Source: an uncultured Verrucomicrobiota bacterium
Lineage (GTDB): Bacteria; Verrucomicrobiota; Kiritimatiellia; RFP12; UBA1067
Assembly (NCBI GenBank): GCA_947305775.1
Contig: CAMZEN010000004.1
Coordinates: 1-64,000, forward strand
DNA: 64,000 bases
Direction of reading: 5' to 3'
Shown: piece after piece, positions 9,558 to 18,088 of the stretch
Layout of the letters: each line of letters begins with the position of its first letter
Position numbering within the stretch: position 1 is the stretch's first letter
The notes under the pieces: model-generated
What the model was told of the DNA's origin: nothing
Database searches by the model: none
Seen by the model: the letters and a program-made list of their open reading frames with translations, nothing else
Program-made: the position numbers and the translations under genes

Positions 9558-10263
9558 TTGATATGGACGAGCCAATAATAGAGTTTAAGAATCTGACGAT
9601 GTGTTTTAGTTGCGTAAGATGGCGCTATGGTTTCAGAAGGACGATGCTTCACTTCTTCAACTATGTGCGGGATCGTAAAAGTGGAACTTTGCTCAACACA
9701 CTTGACGACGTAACAATTTCCATTAAAAAGGGTAAGCGCGCTGGCATAGTTGGCCCAAACGGCGTCGGAAAGACGACTAATCTTTCGGTTATAGGCTGGT
9801 GTGTCGGCTTACAGTGGTGTGCTCAATGTTCGCGGAAGGGTTTTGATGATGCTGGCGCTGAGTATAGGTTTCAACGATCAGCTTTCAAACATATAATCCT
9901 GCAGGGATAACCGCGAAAGGGAATGCTTGTCTTCAGAAAGACATCACAGCATTCATCTACCTAGATGAATTCATCGACGCACCATTGTATCGGTATTTGT
10001 ACGGAATGAAGGCTTGTCTAGTCTTTGGCATAGGAACGGCGAGAATGCCCTACATGCTGTTTGTGGTAGGGGACGCCGATTTCAAAAAGCGTAGCAAAGT
10101 ACACATAAAGGGGCTTCTTGAGTAAGGAGCCGCCCTTTTGCATGAGTCGTATAGTTAGGAGGATATCCGTTGTTATTGTACGTGAGTCATAAGGCTTGAA
10201 CATGGCAAAGTTGTCGCCGACGGCACGCCTGATGTGGTGTTTAGCGGTAGACATTGTAATTGA
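9554..10263 (+). pseudogene. Decayed polysaccharide ABC transporter ATPase (Wzt/RfbE/TagH-like)
   Basis: N-terminus with GIVGPNGVGKTT to the stop at 9910; frameshifted MLALSIGFNDQLSN; then DEFIDAPLYRYLYGMKACLVFGIGTARMPYMLFVVGDADFKKRSKVHIKGLLE*GAALLHESYS*EDIRCYCT*VIRLEHGKVVADGTPDVVFSGRHCN* with three internal stops. Confidence 0.88.
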
Positions 10264-10296
10264 CTAATAGTCCATTCGTCGCGCCGCGGTTTTTTT

Positions 10297-10305
10297 TGGT
10301 ATAAT
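10297..10305 (+). promoter_or_regulatory. extended -10 element TGGTATAAT-like, 9 nt before an ATG
   Basis: tttttttggtataatatacaaatcATG. Confidence 0.55.
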
Positions 10306-10314
10306 ATACAAATC

Positions 10315-11214
10315 ATGCAAGAAAAAGCACTCAAGAATTGTTTGTTTGTTTTAGCGACGGCACTTGCCGGCGTGTGTCATGCCATGGAGGTGGACGGTGT
10401 AGCCGCTCAAGTGGATGCTGCGACGATACTCAAAAGCGATGTCATTTCGGAAATGCGCAGGGCCGGGTTGTCGCCGGACCGCTATTCCGCAGTTCTGGAG
10501 GAGATGATTGAGCGCAAGCTGATCTTGAAGGCGGCGGCGGAGTCTAAGATGACGATTCAGGACTGGGTCGTCGAAAACCGCATACGCGACATAATAACCC
10601 GTGCGTTTGAAGGCGACCGCAACCGTCTGATGGAGACCCTTGCGCAGCAAAAGGTGTCCTACCCGGAATGGAGGCAGAGGCTTCTGGACGACATGATCGT
10701 AGGCGCCATGCGTTGGCAGATGGTGGACAAGACCGTTGCAGCATCTCCTGCGGCCATGCGTGAAGAGTTCGCCAACAACCCTGGGCGATATATAGCGGAC
10801 GGCAAGACTACGGCGTCCGTCATACTGCTCAAGCCAAAAGACTTTGCGAAGCGCGATGAAGTCGCGGCGGCCCTTAAGGAGAAACCGTTCGCCGAGGTCG
10901 CCAAGGAGTATTCGGCAGACACTCATGCGGCAAATGGCGGAGTATGGGCCGAAGTGGTGCCGTCCGAAGTGTTCAGTCCTGAGGTGTGCAAGGTGCTTGC
11001 CGATTTGCCGAAGGGGGCCACCAGCGATTGGATCGATTTGGACGGATGGAGCTTCCTTGTCCGCAAGGATGACGAAACCCAGCCGAAGAGCATGTCTTTC
11101 GCCGAAGCGTACGACTACATTGAAGCGAATGTTCGCGAGGAAGCGGCTGCCCAGGTATATGCAGAGTGGATCGACAGGCTCAAGTCCAAGGCTTATATAA
11201 AGGTGTTTGACTGA
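10315..11214 (+). CDS. Periplasmic peptidyl-prolyl cis-trans isomerase (SurA/parvulin-like)
   Basis: Signal peptide; SurA-N-like helices; rotamase core FAEVAKEYSADTHAANGGVWAEVVPSEVFSPEV. Confidence 0.8.
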   Translation: MQEKALKNCLFVLATALAGVCHAMEVDGVAAQVDAATILKSDVISEMRRAGLSPDRYSAVLEEMIERKLILKAAAESKMTIQDWVVENRIRDIITRAFEGDRNRLMETLAQQKVSYPEWRQRLLDDMIVGAMRWQMVDKTVAASPAAMREEFANNPGRYIADGKTTASVILLKPKDFAKRDEVAAALKEKPFAEVAKEYSADTHAANGGVWAEVVPSEVFSPEVCKVLADLPKGATSDWIDLDGWSFLVRKDDETQPKSMSFAEAYDYIEANVREEAAAQVYAEWIDRLKSKAYIKVFD

Positions 11215-11215
11215 G

Positions 11216-11653
11216 ATGGAGAGCCGTTTGCTCATAGATGTCGCCAGACTCAAGCCGGAGGGTGAGACTTTCGAGGGCGAAGTCGACATAATCGACCTCG
11301 ATGAGGAATTCGTCAAGCCTTTCGGTGGAGTGCGCTACTCGTTGAAAGCTCAGTTGTTTGGCTCCGAGCTTTTGGTGAGGGGACGACTTGAGCAGGATTT
11401 CGACCTTGTGTGCAGCCGGTGCGGACGGGATTTCGATACCACCGTAAAGGTCGAAGATTTCATGGTTTCGGTAGAGGTGACCGAGAATCAGCAGGAGGCC
11501 GATTTGACGGCGGACGCAAGAGAGAGTATAATACTCACCTTACCGACATACCCTGTCTGCGATGAGGCATGTCCAGGAATCACGCAAAAGACGGCTCAGC
11601 CGTCAGGCGATGATCGCTGGGATGCTTTAGACGGGCTGAAGGTGAATTGTTGA
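11216..11653 (+). CDS. YceD/DUF177 family protein
   Basis: RGRLEQDFDLVCSRCGRDFDTTV; located directly before rpmF. Confidence 0.82.
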   Translation: MESRLLIDVARLKPEGETFEGEVDIIDLDEEFVKPFGGVRYSLKAQLFGSELLVRGRLEQDFDLVCSRCGRDFDTTVKVEDFMVSVEVTENQQEADLTADARESIILTLPTYPVCDEACPGITQKTAQPSGDDRWDALDGLKVNC

Positions 11654-11680
11654 AAGAAGTAAGCTGAAGGAGAAGAAAAC

Positions 11681-11866
11681 ATGGCAAGTCCTAAGAACAG
11701 AGTGTCCAAGATGCGCAAGCGTCAGCGTGTGGCGTCCCTCGAGAAGCCGATTCTCGCGGAAGTATCCACGTGCCCTGCGTGCGGAGCGGCTGTAAGGGCG
11801 CATCGCGCGTGTCCGAAGTGCGGCACCTATCGTGGCCGCAAGGTTGTAGCCGTTTCGGCCGAGTAA
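11681..11866 (+). CDS. rpmF: 50S ribosomal protein L32
   Basis: MASPKNRVSKMRKRQR, CPACG...CPKCGTYRGRKV. Confidence 0.95.
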   Translation: MASPKNRVSKMRKRQRVASLEKPILAEVSTCPACGAAVRAHRACPKCGTYRGRKVVAVSAE

Positions 11867-11901
11867 TCGGTCGTTACGCGCGTCTAGGCGAGGTGTAGCC
11901 C

Positions 11902-12957
11902 ATGACACGTATAGCACTCGATGCGATGGGGGGCGACAACGCTCCCGGTGAAATCGTTGTCGGCGCGGTTGAGTCCGCCGCCGGAATTCCCGACATCAAG
12001 ATTCTTCTTGTCGGTCAGCTTGCGCCCATTCAGGCGGAGCTGGACAAGCTGCCCAGGGATGTTAAGTCCATGGCGCAGAAGGCGATAGAGAACGGTACAC
12101 TTGAGATTGTGCACGCTCCAGATATCGCAGAGATGGACGAAAGTCCAGTAGATGCGGTTCGCAAGAAAAAGGACTGCTCGATCAACGTTGCAATGCGACT
12201 CGTAAAAGAGGGACGTGCTGATGCGTTTGTGTCCGCCGGCAACTCTGGCGCTGTGGCGACGAGTGCGATATTGAACCTCGGGCGAATCGCGGGCGTCAAG
12301 CGTCCGGCAATCGCGACGATACTTCCGACGCGCATCCCGCGCCGTCCGCTGCTCCTTCTGGATGCCGGTGCGAACATGGACTGCCACCCAGACTGGCTTG
12401 TGCAGTTCGCCCTCATGGGCAATGCATATTCCAGGGCTGTTTTGGGGCGCACCACGCCGGTCGTAGGCCTTATATCCATCGGAACCGAGGATTGCAAGGG
12501 CAACGAGATGACGAAGGAGACCTTCCCCCAGCTGAAGGCGGCGAAGGATCTCAATTTCGTCGGCAACATCGAAGGTCACGACCTTTTCAAGGGGCAGATC
12601 GATGTGGCCGTTTGCGACGGGTTCGTAGGCAATGTGGTTCTGAAGACGACCGAGTCCATAGCCCGTGCAATCGGCTACTGGCTGAAGAGGGAGTGCTTCA
12701 AGGGTCCTTTAAGGATATTTGGTGCGCTGCTCCTCAAGGGTGCGTTCCGTTCGCTCAAGAGTCAGATGGACCCCGAAGTCTATGGAGGGGCCCCTCTACT
12801 TGGCGTACCGGGCGCCGTGATCATCACCCACGGCAGCTCCACCCACAAGGCGATATACTACGCCGTCCAGGCCGGCGTTGCGGCGGCGACTAACGACGTT
12901 TCGGGCCTGATAGCCCGTTCGATCGCTGAACACGCCGAAGACCAAAAGCAGAAGTAA
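11902..12957 (+). CDS. plsX: Phosphate acyltransferase PlsX
   Basis: IALDAMGGDNAPGEIVVGAVE, SAGNSGAVATSAI, LLLDAGANMDCHP, GAPLLGVPGAVIITHGSS. Confidence 0.97.
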   Translation: MTRIALDAMGGDNAPGEIVVGAVESAAGIPDIKILLVGQLAPIQAELDKLPRDVKSMAQKAIENGTLEIVHAPDIAEMDESPVDAVRKKKDCSINVAMRLVKEGRADAFVSAGNSGAVATSAILNLGRIAGVKRPAIATILPTRIPRRPLLLLDAGANMDCHPDWLVQFALMGNAYSRAVLGRTTPVVGLISIGTEDCKGNEMTKETFPQLKAAKDLNFVGNIEGHDLFKGQIDVAVCDGFVGNVVLKTTESIARAIGYWLKRECFKGPLRIFGALLLKGAFRSLKSQMDPEVYGGAPLLGVPGAVIITHGSSTHKAIYYAVQAGVAAATNDVSGLIARSIAEHAEDQKQK

Positions 12958-15576
12958 ATGAGCGAATACAATTTCTCCGCCATCGAGAAGAAGTGGCAGA
13001 AGCGTTGGCTGGAGAACAAGACATTCAAGACCGATTCGTCCGCATCGGGCGAGAAGTTCTACTGCCTCGACATGTTCCCCTATCCTTCGGGAGCGGGGCT
13101 CCATGTCGGTCACCCAGAAGGCTATACCGCGACTGACATCCTCTGCCGCTACAAGAGGATGAAGGGGTTCAACGTCCTGCACCCCATGGGGTGGGACGCT
13201 TTTGGCCTGCCTGCGGAGCAGTACGCCGTCGAGACGGGAACCCATCCCGCCGTTACGACGAAGAAGAATGTCGATCGCTTTCGCGAGCAGATCCGCGCCC
13301 TCGGTTTCAGCTACGATTGGGACCGCGAGGTAAACACGACTGATCCGAAGTACTACAAGTGGACGCAGTGGATATTCGAACAGCTTTATAAGAAGGGCCT
13401 CGCCTATGTCGCTGAGGTGCCTGTAAACTGGTGCCCGGCTCTCGGCACGGTGCTCGCGAACGAGGAGGTCATCGACGGACGCTCCGAGCGCGGCAACCAT
13501 CCTGTGATCCGCAAGCCAATGCGCCAGTGGATGCTCAAGATCACCGAATACGCCGAACGCCTACTGAGGGACCTCGATACGCTCGATTGGCCCGAAGGCA
13601 TCAAGGAGATGCAGCGCAACTGGATCGGCAAGTCCACCGGCGCGCTGGTCGATTTCGGCGTGAAGGGCGCTGAAGGCAAGATCACCGTCTACACGACGCG
13701 CTGCGATACGCTTTTCGGTGCGACCTACATGGTCCTTTCGCCCGAGCACAAGCTCGTCGCCAAATGGCTTGAGGATGGCTCTATCAAGAATGGCGATGCA
13801 GTCAAGGAGTATCAGCGCAAGGCCGCGTCCAAGAGCGACCTCGAGCGCACCGAACTCAACAAGGAGAAGACGGGCGTCCGTCTCGACGGTGTGGAGGGCG
13901 TGAATCCCGTCAACGGCGAGAGCATTCCGATCTTCATTTCCGACTACGTTCTCGCGAGCTATGGAACAGGCGCGATCATGGCCGTTCCGGCGCACGACGA
14001 GCGTGACTTCGATTTTGCCAAGGTATTCGATCTGCCGATCGTTCAGGTCGTGGCGCCCGCCGATAGCGAAGCGGCCAAGACCGCCTCTCCCGACCCTGTG
14101 CCGTATGTGGGCGATGCGGCGTTTACAGACATTGCGACGGGAGTGATGGTGTCGTCCGGCTTTATAACTGGACTTTCCGTTGACGACGCCCGCGTGAAGA
14201 TGATCGAGTGGCTTGAGGCGAAGGGCGTCGGCAAGGCCAAGACGCAGTACAAGCTTCGCGACTGGCTCTTCTCGCGTCAGCGCTATTGGGGCGAGCCGTT
14301 CCCCGTGATCCACTGGGAGGACGGCACACAGTCGCTTGTTCCTGAAGAAGATCTTCCTCTTACCCTGCCGGAGCTTGAGGACTACAAGCCCACCGGTACT
14401 GGCGAGCCTCCGCTCGCAAAGGCGTCGGACTGGGTGAACGTAGTAGATGCTTCGGGCAGGAAGGGCGTTCGCGAGACAAATACAATGCCTCAGTGGGCAG
14501 GCAGCTGCTGGTACTATCTCAGGTACATCGACCCGCTGAACGACAGTTGCTTCGCCGACCCGGAGCTGTTGAAGAAGTGGCTCCCCGTTGACCTTTACGT
14601 CGGTGGCGCGGAGCATGCCGTTCTTCACCTGCTTTACGCCCGTTTCTGGCACAAGGTTCTCTTCGACCTCGGCTATGTGCCGACGCCAGAGCCTTTCCAG
14701 CGCCTCGTGAACCAAGGCATGATTCTCGGCCTGGCCTACAAGAACGCGCGCGGCGTGCTTGTGCCGGTTGACCATGTCACGTGGAAGGACGGCAAGCCGT
14801 TCGGACCCAAAAACTGGGGAATGGATGGCGCCGACCTCTCGGAACTCGAAGAGCTGGCCGAGTTCCCCGCGAAAATGTCGAAGTCCTTGAAGAATGTCGT
14901 CAATCCCGACGACGTTATACGCGACTTCGGCGCCGATTCGCTCCGCCTCTACGAGATGTTCATGGGCCCGCTGCAGGCCGTGAAGCCGTGGTCCACCAAG
15001 GGCGTCGAGGGCGTGTTCCGCTTCCTGAAGCGCGCCAACCGCCTCGTCACCGAAACGCCTGTCGTTGATCGTGCGATGACCAAGGCCGAGGCGAAGAGCC
15101 TCGCCACGATGACCAAGAAGGTCGGCGACGATCTCGAAGCGATGGCGTTCAACACCGCGATTTCCGCGATGATGGTCTTCATCAACGAGGCGGAGGGCTA
15201 CTCAAAAGGCCCGGGGTCCGCATGTGAGGGTGCGGGTCTTCCCCGTCCGTTCCTCGAGACTTTCGTGCTCTGCCTAGCCCCCTTCGCGCCCCACCTCGGC
15301 GAAGAGCTCTGGGAGGTGCTCGGCCACGACAAGTCGCTCGCCTACGAGCCTTGGCCGGCTTACGACCCTGCGGCGCTAGTCGAGGACGAAATCGAGATTC
15401 CGGTGCAGGTGCTGGGCAAGCTCAGGGGCCGCATCAAGGTGCCGGTTTCGGCGACGCCGGCCGAAATGGAGTCGGTTGCGAAGGCGTGTCCGGACGTTGC
15501 GAAGTTCCTGGAAGGCAAGTCGATCGTAAAGGTAATCGCCGTCCCGAAGCGAATGGTGAACTTCGTCGTTCGATGA
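12958..15576 (+). CDS. leuS: Leucyl-tRNA synthetase
   Basis: [22 protein letters not shown] (HIGH region), KMSKSLKN (KMSKS), [14 protein letters not shown], editing domain [19 protein letters not shown]. Confidence 0.98.
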   Translation: MSEYNFSAIEKKWQKRWLENKTFKTDSSASGEKFYCLDMFPYPSGAGLHVGHPEGYTATDILCRYKRMKGFNVLHPMGWDAFGLPAEQYAVETGTHPAVTTKKNVDRFREQIRALGFSYDWDREVNTTDPKYYKWTQWIFEQLYKKGLAYVAEVPVNWCPALGTVLANEEVIDGRSERGNHPVIRKPMRQWMLKITEYAERLLRDLDTLDWPEGIKEMQRNWIGKSTGALVDFGVKGAEGKITVYTTRCDTLFGATYMVLSPEHKLVAKWLEDGSIKNGDAVKEYQRKAASKSDLERTELNKEKTGVRLDGVEGVNPVNGESIPIFISDYVLASYGTGAIMAVPAHDERDFDFAKVFDLPIVQVVAPADSEAAKTASPDPVPYVGDAAFTDIATGVMVSSGFITGLSVDDARVKMIEWLEAKGVGKAKTQYKLRDWLFSRQRYWGEPFPVIHWEDGTQSLVPEEDLPLTLPELEDYKPTGTGEPPLAKASDWVNVVDASGRKGVRETNTMPQWAGSCWYYLRYIDPLNDSCFADPELLKKWLPVDLYVGGAEHAVLHLLYARFWHKVLFDLGYVPTPEPFQRLVNQGMILGLAYKNARGVLVPVDHVTWKDGKPFGPKNWGMDGADLSELEELAEFPAKMSKSLKNVVNPDDVIRDFGADSLRLYEMFMGPLQAVKPWSTKGVEGVFRFLKRANRLVTETPVVDRAMTKAEAKSLATMTKKVGDDLEAMAFNTAISAMMVFINEAEGYSKGPGSACEGAGLPRPFLETFVLCLAPFAPHLGEELWEVLGHDKSLAYEPWPAYDPAALVEDEIEIPVQVLGKLRGRIKVPVSATPAEMESVAKACPDVAKFLEGKSIVKVIAVPKRMVNFVVR

Positions 15577-15602
15577 GGAGCGCCATGCAAAAACCGAAAA
15601 TG

Positions 15603-15634
15603 ACGCCGACGCGCCCTCGTGGCTGCGTCGGCGT
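15603..15634 (+). terminator. Hairpin acgccgacgc/gcgtcggcgt after leuS
   Basis: 10-bp perfect inverted repeat, weak T tract. Confidence 0.5.
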
Positions 15635-15663
15635 TTGACACCAGGCGGTGAGTTTGGTAGACT
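15635..15663 (+). promoter_or_regulatory. sigma70-like promoter TTGACA - 17 nt - TAGACT
   Basis: Consensus -35, 17-nt spacer, near-consensus -10 upstream of the lipoprotein cluster. Confidence 0.6.
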
Positions 15664-15701
15664 AACAGCAAAACTACATTCCAACAAAGGACTTGGCCAT
15701 T

Positions 15702-16079
15702 ATGCAAAAGCTGTTTCTTTCGCTGGTTGCCGCCGTTGCGCTTACCGGTTGCGTTGCCTATCACTCTGCGCCCTTCGACAGGCGCATAACCGTCTCTCCC
15801 GAGCTTGGGTCTGCCATCTGGGTCACGGATGTGAGACTTACAAAGACGACTTCCTTGCAGTACACCATGCAGGCGAACATAGTAAACAACACCAGCGGGG
15901 TAGTCGAGGTTGAGTACCGTACCGTATGGCTTGATTCCAACGGAACTGAACTCCCGTCTGTCGTTTCTTCGTGGACGCCGATGTCCGCAGCGCCGCGTGA
16001 GGTCGTGGGCCTCGCTTCGACGGCGCCTTCGCCCGACGCGGTCGACTTCAGGTTCTATGTCCAGTCTTCGCGCCATTGA
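15702..16079 (+). CDS. YcfL-like (DUF1425) lipoprotein
   Basis: Lipobox ALTGC; YcfL-type WLDSNGTEL...W; neighbour of lpoB. Confidence 0.75.
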   Translation: MQKLFLSLVAAVALTGCVAYHSAPFDRRITVSPELGSAIWVTDVRLTKTTSLQYTMQANIVNNTSGVVEVEYRTVWLDSNGTELPSVVSSWTPMSAAPREVVGLASTAPSPDAVDFRFYVQSSRH

Positions 16080-16124
16080 ACCGGTTTGTGCACCATTTAC
16101 GCTTAACAGAAAAGGATAAATCAC

Positions 16125-16739
16125 ATGAACAAGATAGCAGTAGTGCTTGTTGCCGCCGCTGCGGCAGCGGCCATGACAGGTTGCCAGACGCCGACCACAC
16201 GTGTCGACATCCGTAACGACAGAGGTCCGCAGGTTGCGGCATTGGACTATCGCGATGTCCAGGAGACCGCGAACGAGATGCTTCAGTCGCTGTTCAGGAG
16301 CGGCCGTCTCGATAGGGCGGATGGCGGGGCTTACGTCATGACCGTCGGACGTGTGAAGAACGAAACCATGCAGAGGTTCGACACCGACATCCTCACTTCG
16401 TACATTACGGAAGAGTTGATGAACAGCGGAAAGATAATGGTCACATCCGCGATGGCGGCATCTGCCGACAACCGCGACGAGATGATAGACGCCGCGCGCA
16501 GCGTCCGCGGTGATGACGAGTTCAATCAGGCGACGGTGGCGGCCAAGGGCCAGAAGGTGGCTCCGACCCACAGCATCTTCGGAAAGATAATACAGCGCGA
16601 GATTCGCATGGACAACGGCGACAAGCAGATCGAGTACTATCTTCTGTTGCGCATAACCGATCTGGCGACCGGCCTCCAGTGGTGGCAGAAGCAGCACCCG
16701 ATCGTCAAGCGGACGGACGGCAAGACCCCTACCTGGTAA
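16125..16739 (+). CDS. lpoB: LpoB-like penicillin-binding protein activator lipoprotein
   Basis: Lipobox AMTGC; VGRVKNETMQRFDTDILTSYITEELMNSGKIMVTSAMAA; YYLLLRITDLATGLQWWQ. Confidence 0.8.
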   Translation: MNKIAVVLVAAAAAAAMTGCQTPTTRVDIRNDRGPQVAALDYRDVQETANEMLQSLFRSGRLDRADGGAYVMTVGRVKNETMQRFDTDILTSYITEELMNSGKIMVTSAMAASADNRDEMIDAARSVRGDDEFNQATVAAKGQKVAPTHSIFGKIIQREIRMDNGDKQIEYYLLLRITDLATGLQWWQKQHPIVKRTDGKTPTW

Positions 16740-16745
16740 CGCGCC

Positions 16746-18032
16746 ATGAAGAAGTTCGCATTGTTGGCCGTTTTGTTCGTCTGCGGATTTGCGGTGGCGC
16801 AGCTGCAGCAGAGCAACAGCATACAGACCGTGGTCGGCAGCGGCCGCAACGCCGACTACCGTACCGCCGTGTACGAAGCCCTTGTGCAGGCTGCATCCCA
16901 AGTTCAGGGCGTATCGCTGCAGGATTCCCGCGACGCCTTCATGGACTCCGCCATGCAGGCCAAGGTGACGTCGCATAGCGGCGAGGCCACGGTAAGCGAG
17001 GTGCGCGAGTCGCTGAGGCAGTCAGTCAGCGCGACGACGCGGGGCCGTGTCCTGAGCTACCAGATCACCGCAGAAAAGTATATTGAGGAAATGGGCCTTT
17101 GGTTCATTGAGCTTGAGGCGAAGGTTCCAGGACAGTATACCGTTGGTCTGCCCGTCGACAATCGCCGCAGAATGACGGTTATGCCTTTCCGCATGCTTAC
17201 GTCCTCGGTGACGCTGGCCGGCGTCGAGGCGAACCTGAGCCAGCAGTGCGACGAAATCGCCGAGGACCTAAACCAGGATCTCACTCAGACGAGGCGTTTC
17301 TCCATGCTTGACCGCGCGAACGATGAACTGGTGCAGCGCGAACTTGCAAGGCTGAACGACGTAAACTCGTTTGCTGGTGACGCAGGGCGTTCCCAGCAGC
17401 TTCTGATCACGGACTACATGGTGACGGGAACAGTCAAGTTGTTCAGCGAGCCGGGAGTGGTCCAGAACGAGTATACTGGTTCCGTAAGGCGGTTGGACGG
17501 ACCGTTTGTCGAGGTTTCCTACAGGGTGATTCTTGTGCCTACGAGCCAGCTCAAGTGGGCGGGCAAGGTTGTGATTCCTTACTCTGCGTGTTACGGCTCC
17601 GAACCTGCGTCGATGCTTTCCTCCGGGTATGCCGCCGCTTCGCGTGCGGTATGCGACGAGATCGTGAACAACATCTATCCGCTGCGGGTGACGGCGCACA
17701 TGACCTACGAACTCGTTTTGAACCAGGGTGGCAGCGGCATAGCTGAAGGGGATGTATACGATGTATTCCGCCGAGGCGAATACATAACGGATGTATCGAG
17801 CGGTGAGACTCTTGGTGCGCCGGAGGAAATGATCGCACGTGTCCGCATCACCCGTGTTGACCCCAAGATGAGCTATGCGATCGTCATTGAAGGAACGCCT
17901 ATGGATCAGATAGAAGTCGGCGCGGTAGTGCGTCGCCCAAGGGCGCCTATGTACGGCGACGATGGGGCGGGCGTCGTCTCTCCGGTCAAGATTCTTCCCG
18001 GTGGCGCGGTAAAACCGCCGTGGGCAAGGTAA
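16746..18032 (+). CDS. Secreted CsgG/FlgT-like protein
   Basis: Signal peptide; RRMTVMPFRML...LTQTRRFSMLDRANDELVQRELA...DYMVTGTVKLF pattern as in CsgG-type domains. Confidence 0.55.
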   Translation: MKKFALLAVLFVCGFAVAQLQQSNSIQTVVGSGRNADYRTAVYEALVQAASQVQGVSLQDSRDAFMDSAMQAKVTSHSGEATVSEVRESLRQSVSATTRGRVLSYQITAEKYIEEMGLWFIELEAKVPGQYTVGLPVDNRRRMTVMPFRMLTSSVTLAGVEANLSQQCDEIAEDLNQDLTQTRRFSMLDRANDELVQRELARLNDVNSFAGDAGRSQQLLITDYMVTGTVKLFSEPGVVQNEYTGSVRRLDGPFVEVSYRVILVPTSQLKWAGKVVIPYSACYGSEPASMLSSGYAAASRAVCDEIVNNIYPLRVTAHMTYELVLNQGGSGIAEGDVYDVFRRGEYITDVSSGETLGAPEEMIARVRITRVDPKMSYAIVIEGTPMDQIEVGAVVRRPRAPMYGDDGAGVVSPVKILPGGAVKPPWAR

Positions 18033-18088
18033 CACCGCTGCCTTTCCAAAGCAATTCTGCCAAATCAACACACAACCAAGGAGAATCC

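Noticed and set aside
10018-10254. 78-aa minus-strand ORF
   Set aside because: The plus strand here clearly encodes the remnant C-terminal half of the ABC ATPase pseudogene.
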